Positions 46,624-50,402 of a stretch of 50,402 bases of DNA are shown piece by piece. The notes beneath the pieces were generated by a model, which was not told the origin of the DNA, ran no database searches, and worked only from the letters and a program-made list of their open reading frames with translations. The number at the start of each line of letters is the position of its first letter. Within the stretch, counting starts at the first letter, position 1. Where the stretch lies: the NCBI GenBank assembly GCA_905198155.1, contig CAJKBQ010000021.1, positions 1 through 50,402 of the forward strand. The letters are read 5' to 3'. The stretch is from an uncultured Eubacteriales bacterium (GTDB taxonomy: Bacteria > Bacillota > Clostridia > Oscillospirales > Acutalibacteraceae). Made by a program: the position numbers and the translations under genes.

Positions 46624-48038
46624 CGCGATGCCAGCTCCTTTCGGTCGATCTTCCCGTTGGCGTTCACCGGCAGCGCGTCTACGCAGCAAATCACCTTCGG
46701 GATCATGTATTCCGGCAGCGCCGCCGCCAGCGCCGCGCGGATTTGGCCGGCGTCCATCCCGTCGGCCGCGACAAACGCTTTCAGCAGCTTCACCGCGCCG
46801 TCCGCATACCGCCGCGGAATCACCGCGCATTCGCGCACGCCGGGAATCCGGTTGATGTTTTCTTCGATGTCGCCCAGCTCAATCCGGTACCCTTTGTACT
46901 TCACCTGCTGGTCGCACCGGCCGAAACAGTAGATGCGGCCGCCGCGCACCGCGCCTAGGTCGCCGGTGCGGTATGCGTTTTCGCCGCCGTCGCGGAAATA
47001 CCCGCCCGCGCGGCCGTCCAAATAGCCGCCGAATACGCTCGCCCCGCGCAGCACCAGTTCGCCGTCGTCCGCCGTAATCTGCACGGCCGCGTCCGCCGAC
47101 GTCCCCACCGGCAGCACCGGCTCGGCCGCCAGCAGCTGCGGCGTGATCTCGATCGCGCTGACCGCCGACGTCGCCTCGGTCGGGCCGTATGCGTTGACAA
47201 TGCGCACCGCCGGGAACCGTGCCCAGATCGCCCGCACCAGCGACGGGTCGAGCCGCTCGCCGCAAAAGTAGATGCACCGCAGCGTCGGGATAGCGGACGC
47301 AGTACACGCTTCGTCCAGCAGGCAGCGCTTGAAGTACGTCGGCGTCACCACCGCGACCGATGCACCGGCCGCCGCCATCGCTTCCCGTGCGCCGGTCAGT
47401 CGCGCCGCCTGCGCCGCGCTGGGCGCAACCAGCGTATGTCCGCCGCTCAGCGCTAAGTACATCCCCGCGACGCTCAGGTCAAAGCTGTACCGCGCCGGGT
47501 TAAACACCGCCGTCGGCGTGTCCGAATGCAGCGCCGGGATCGTCCGCAGCCAGCGGATGAAATGTGCCAGATTCCGCACGGAAATCGGCACGCCTTTGGG
47601 CGTCCCTGTGCTGCCGGACGTGAAGATGATATACGCCGTGTCGCCCGGCTGCGCCTGCACCGGCGCGTCCCGAAACGCGTCCAGCTCCGCCAGCCGCAGC
47701 CCGTCCCCGGCGCAGTCCGCGCTGCGCAGCGTGCAGGTGCTGCGGGTCTGCGCCCGAATCGCCGCCGCGCGGGCGGCAGGCAGCTGCGGGTCGATCGGGA
47801 CATACGCCCGCCCCGCCAGCAGACACGCCAGCATCGCGGTCAATGTGTCCGGGTGCGCCGTCCCGCGAATCAGTACCGGCCCCGTTCCCTGCCGCCGCAG
47901 CAGCCCGGCTGTGCGCTGCGCGTCCGCCCACAGCGCGCCGTACGACCGGACGTCGTCCCCCGTCCGGTACGCCGCCGCGTCCCGATCCCGTGCACCATTC
48001 GCCAGTGCGCGGCATACGTCGTTGGCAAAATCAATCAT
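46620..48038 (-). CDS. dltA: AMP-forming adenylation enzyme, DltA-like
   Basis: This 472-residue enzyme activates a carboxylic acid, in DltA D-alanine, as an adenylate and loads it on a carrier protein. The P-loop motif TSGSTGTPKG is at 140-149. NAYGPTEAT, YRTGDLG, KYKGYRIELGDIEENI and the C-terminal catalytic Lys in NANGKIDRKEL are all present, so it should be active. It is shorter than DltA of Bacillus (503) through trimmed loops. The substrate is not certain, since NRPS-like loading modules look similar. The ATG overlaps the end of the VanW gene by eight bases, which gives translational coupling VanW - DltA - DltC. Confidence 0.85.
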   Translation of the reverse strand: MIDFANDVCRALANGARDRDAAAYRTGDDVRSYGALWADAQRTAGLLRRQGTGPVLIRGTAHPDTLTAMLACLLAGRAYVPIDPQLPAARAAAIRAQTRSTCTLRSADCAGDGLRLAELDAFRDAPVQAQPGDTAYIIFTSGSTGTPKGVPISVRNLAHFIRWLRTIPALHSDTPTAVFNPARYSFDLSVAGMYLALSGGHTLVAPSAAQAARLTGAREAMAAAGASVAVVTPTYFKRCLLDEACTASAIPTLRCIYFCGERLDPSLVRAIWARFPAVRIVNAYGPTEATSAVSAIEITPQLLAAEPVLPVGTSADAAVQITADDGELVLRGASVFGGYLDGRAGGYFRDGGENAYRTGDLGAVRGGRIYCFGRCDQQVKYKGYRIELGDIEENINRIPGVRECAVIPRRYADGAVKLLKAFVAADGMDAGQIRAALAAALPEYMIPKVICCVDALPVNANGKIDRKELASR

Positions 48039-48861
48039 CGCGAATCTGATCGGGCGGAATCAACGCCGGGTCGTACATCACCAGCGAGTGATTGTCCAGC
48101 ACGCGTTCGCGACGCACCTGCGCGCCCGTCGCGCGGTCGATCACCAGCCGGTCCACCTGCGAGATTCGGTAGTACCGATCGCCCTCCTCCCGGAAATGAT
48201 GGTTTTCTTCGACCAGCCGGTACCGGTACGGGAACGGCGATTCGCTGCGCAGTTCGCCGCACAGCGCGCCGTCTGCAATCCAGACCAGCAGCTGCACCGT
48301 CTGGTCGGTGGGGTTGCAGAACCGGTAATCGACGTAATTGTTGACCACGGACGTCCCCGTCCCGAACGGCACCCGCCGCCGCTCGTCGGGGAACAGCGCA
48401 TCGGTGTGGTGGTGCAGCTCGGTGACGGTCAACGGGCTGTTCAGCACCAGCCAGTGAATCATGTTGGCCATTTGGCACAGCCCGCCGCCCACGCCGGACA
48501 TCAGCTTCCCGGCGCGGCCGATCACCAGCCCCTCTTTGTACCCCTCCGCCGCGGTGGTGCGGCCGAGCGTGCGCCAAAAGGAGAACGTCTCCCCCGGCCG
48601 CACGCACAGCCCGTTGATTCGGCTGCACGCCAGCGCGATGTTGGTGACTTTGTTTTCCTGCAACTGCAAATCCACCCCGTGCAGCCGCCGCACCAGAATC
48701 GAGCAGTGACTTTGGACGATGTTGGGCAGCGGGTCGGCGCTGTATGTCCGCGCGAAGCGGCTGCGGCGCAGCGCATCCGTCAGGTTCCGGCGCAGCGTCT
48801 CTTTGCGCACCGCAATCCGGTAGCACGTTGGGCTGATGTCGCAAAACAGTTTTCTTCCCAT
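48031..48861 (-). CDS. VanW-family protein
   Basis: This 276-residue protein has the VanW core: LACSRINGLCVRPGETFSFW, GRTTAAEGYKEGLVI, and GVGGGLCQMANMIHWLVLNSPL with LTVTELHHHTDALFPDERRRVPFGTG. VanW proteins occur in some vancomycin-resistance clusters and broadly in Firmicutes; their chemical role is unknown. There is no clear signal peptide, unlike the longer YoaR type. The start is the ATG after GAGGGGAG. It heads the operon with the DltA- and DltC-like genes, which links it to cell-envelope modification. Confidence 0.88.
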   Translation of the reverse strand: MGRKLFCDISPTCYRIAVRKETLRRNLTDALRRSRFARTYSADPLPNIVQSHCSILVRRLHGVDLQLQENKVTNIALACSRINGLCVRPGETFSFWRTLGRTTAAEGYKEGLVIGRAGKLMSGVGGGLCQMANMIHWLVLNSPLTVTELHHHTDALFPDERRRVPFGTGTSVVNNYVDYRFCNPTDQTVQLLVWIADGALCGELRSESPFPYRYRLVEENHHFREEGDRYYRISQVDRLVIDRATGAQVRRERVLDNHSLVMYDPALIPPDQIRDD

Positions 48862-48904
48862 ATTTTCTCCCCTCACTTTTCATTTTTGGGGAATCGCTGA
48901 TTGT

Positions 48905-48933
48905 ATTGTATCACATTGCGCGGCATCCGTCAA
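48905..48933 (-). promoter_or_regulatory. Promoter of the VanW-DltA-DltC operon
   Basis: On the minus strand, TTGACG (48928-48933) and TACAAT (48905-48910) are separated by 17 bases. Confidence 0.82.
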
Positions 48934-49043
48934 TTCGCATAACTGCCAATATTTTAGCATTGCCGTTGGTGAGGTTCACCAAACGCCCCCGCGGCCGTTC
49001 CACAGCGCGTCGTTCGGTGACGATTTTCCGTGACGCTTTTGTC

Positions 49044-49148
49044 AGACTTATAAATCGTCTTTTTCGTCCAAATCGTCCCTGAAAGGGACGTTCTGGACAG
49101 TTCGGACGTTCCGGACGCAAAGGGACGAAAAACACACTTTATAAGTCT
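49044..49148. repeat. 105-bp inverted-repeat element (MITE-like or structured RNA)
   Basis: The ends are perfect 11-base inverted repeats, AGACTTATAAA (49044-49054) and TTTATAAGTCT (49138-49148). A second layer, GTCTTTTTCGTCC, partly pairs with GGGACGAAAAACAC. Inside is a hairpin CGTCCC-TGAA-AGGGACG (49074-49089) and a run of GGACGTTC/GGACAGTTC repeats. No coding frame is present and no clear target-site duplication is visible. The 430-base gap between the VanW start and the lipoprotein start otherwise holds only the two divergent promoters. Confidence 0.75.
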
Positions 49149-49210
49149 AAGGGCGGAGCGTCCCTGGGCTGTGGGGGCGAAAAACCATCCGGAAATTTTA
49201 CCGGTTTCTA

Positions 49211-49239
49211 TTGACATTTCCCGCATTTTTTGCGATAAT
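49211..49239 (+). promoter_or_regulatory. Promoter of the lipoprotein gene
   Basis: TTGACA (49211-49216) and GATAAT (49234-49239) are separated by 17 bases. Confidence 0.78.
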
Positions 49240-49291
49240 AAAATTGCATCGACAATGCGCAAAAATAAATCCGAAAGGTGGGATTCCCCCC

Positions 49292-50402
49292 ATGCACTTC
49301 CCCGTCAAACGTTTTGCCCTCCTGCTCGCCGCAGCGCTGCTCCTGACCGGCTGCACCGCTCCTGCGGCATCGTCTGCCGTGCCGGGTTCGTCCGCCGCGC
49401 CCGTCTCGTCCGCCGCCGAATCGCACGAACCGCTGGCACTCCGGCAAGACCCGGAACGGATGCGCACCACCGTCGTCCGCGACGCATACATCGACCGCAG
49501 CGGCGCGATTCATTACCGCCCCGGCTTCGCGGAAACATGGGCGGCGCAGTCCCCCGAATTTTTCGCCCGCCTGCCGGAGGTCGCAACCGGCGTGCGCCAC
49601 CTGGCGCAGGAAGAAGCGGAGCTGACCGTCCTGACGGACGACGGCACGGTGCACATCCTGCCCACCATCCCGCCGGACGACGGCAGCGAACCGGCGTTCA
49701 CCGAAGGGATGAAAACCGTCGCGCCGCTGAATCAGGCGGCAATGGATTGGGTGCAGGCGCTGACCAACGTCCGCTACCTGATTCACACGCAGACCGGCCG
49801 CGAAATCGGCGTCGTGGATGCCGTGCTGTATTATTGGCCGTATGCGCTGCTGGGCACCGCCGACGGGCTGACCGGCTGCGCGCCGCACGCGGCCGACCTG
49901 GCGTCGCAGCCGTTCCCGTTCGGCACCGGCTGGTTCTATAACGCCGATGCATCCGCCCCCGCGCACGACTACACCCCGCCCGGCGACACGGACATCGACT
50001 GGCCGCGCGTCACGCAGTTCGACGCCCGGCTGGAAGTGGGCCTCAGCGACGATTACCGCTCCGTCGCCACCGTCCTGTACGCCGACGGGACGCTGTACTG
50101 CACCGACGCCGACCGAAACGCGCAGCTGCGCGGATTGACGGACGTGGTGCAATTCGGTTTCGCCGGGAATCAGTTCCTGCTGGCGCTGCATTCCGACGGC
50201 GCCGTCACGCAAACGCCGTGCCGCAAGTCCATTGCCGCGCCGCTCCCCGACGAATGGACGGAAAACATCGTCCGGTTCTTCGCCTGCACCTACGACGCCC
50301 GCGTCGAGCTGATTCAGCGCGCCGACGGCGCGGTGTACAACGTCACCGCCGGTCAGCCGATCGGGACGTTCGACCTGCTCGACCAGGCCAACGCCAACGG
50401 CC
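49292..50402 (+). CDS. Lipoprotein with RCC1-like repeats (3' end outside window)
   Basis: The open frame runs 370 codons to the window edge without a stop. The N terminus is a lipoprotein signal with lipobox LTGC (Cys21), followed by a Ser/Ala-rich linker. The rest has repeated beta-hairpin units of the form LTVLTDDGTVHIL, TVLYADGTLYCTD, LLALHSDGAVTQT and ELIQRADGAVYNV, spaced 30-50 residues, like RCC1/BNR-type propeller blades. Such proteins may bind ligands or partners at the cell surface; no enzyme motif is visible. AAAGGTGGG precedes the ATG at about eight bases. Codon use matches its neighbours. Confidence 0.7.
   Translation, partial: MHFPVKRFALLLAAALLLTGCTAPAASSAVPGSSAAPVSSAAESHEPLALRQDPERMRTTVVRDAYIDRSGAIHYRPGFAETWAAQSPEFFARLPEVATGVRHLAQEEAELTVLTDDGTVHILPTIPPDDGSEPAFTEGMKTVAPLNQAAMDWVQALTNVRYLIHTQTGREIGVVDAVLYYWPYALLGTADGLTGCAPHAADLASQPFPFGTGWFYNADASAPAHDYTPPGDTDIDWPRVTQFDARLEVGLSDDYRSVATVLYADGTLYCTDADRNAQLRGLTDVVQFGFAGNQFLLALHSDGAVTQTPCRKSIAAPLPDEWTENIVRFFACTYDARVELIQRADGAVYNVTAGQPIGTFDLLDQANANG

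Overview
The window looks like a GC-rich, spore-forming Clostridium-group bacterium (Firmicutes/Bacillota), most like the Oscillospiraceae. The reasons are a SleB-type cortex hydrolase, Gram-positive SD sequences (AGGAGG), sigma-A promoters with 17-bp spacers, EF-Tu/EF-G/RpoB/RpoC of Clostridia type, a DUF4173 membrane protein, a NusG-domain-II protein, and REP-like repeats resembling those common in that family. The species cannot be named from sequence alone.

Layout. 1-776 holds no convincing gene but carries several copies of a palindromic repeat (GGCTCCCTC..GAGGGAGC / CTGAGGGAGTTGCC). 0.8-5.4 kb: a small Cys-rich protein, a SleB-like hydrolase, a membrane-anchored NusG-II protein, an FAD oxidoreductase divergent from a PocR-type AraC regulator, and an E2-acyltransferase-like protein with an altered active site. 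5.5-19.7 kb: a saccharolytic and oxidative accessory region with an SDR, AraC regulators, a GH129-like enzyme plus DMT transporter (followed by a decayed copy of the transporter tail), an RraA-like/GH10/enolase-superfamily operon, a sigma-region-2-like membrane protein, a DUF4173 protein, a GH39 enzyme and a TipA-like MerR.

19.8-35.9 kb is housekeeping, all on the minus strand. The transcription order is rpoB, rpoC, a membrane-attached MerR regulator, rpsL, rpsG, fusA, tuf, a small Gly-rich protein, an IscR-like Rrf2 regulator, iscS, iscU. rplJ/rplL are not upstream of rpoB, and a regulatory gene with its own 19-bp-spacer promoter separates rpoC from rpsL. 36.0-44.8 kb is a minus-strand catabolic cluster: two epimerase-like proteins, two medium-chain dehydrogenases, two adjacent Gfo/Idh/MocA paralogs, an SDR and a type I dehydroquinase-like protein. 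It is probably controlled by the divergent AraC gene at 44.05 kb. It looks like an oxidation/elimination pathway for a sugar, cyclitol or quinate-like compound.

44.8-46.4 kb is the most striking unit. A yybP-ykoY-type (Mn2+) riboswitch with a built-in terminator precedes an OadB-type sodium-pump beta subunit and a 42-residue single-span OadG-related protein, with no alpha or biotin subunit in view. A manganese/sodium transport role is an inference. 46.4-48.9 kb is a minus-strand VanW - DltA-like - DltC-like operon that lacks DltB and DltD. 48.9-49.2 kb holds a 105-bp inverted-repeat element. The window ends inside a lipoprotein gene with RCC1-like repeats.
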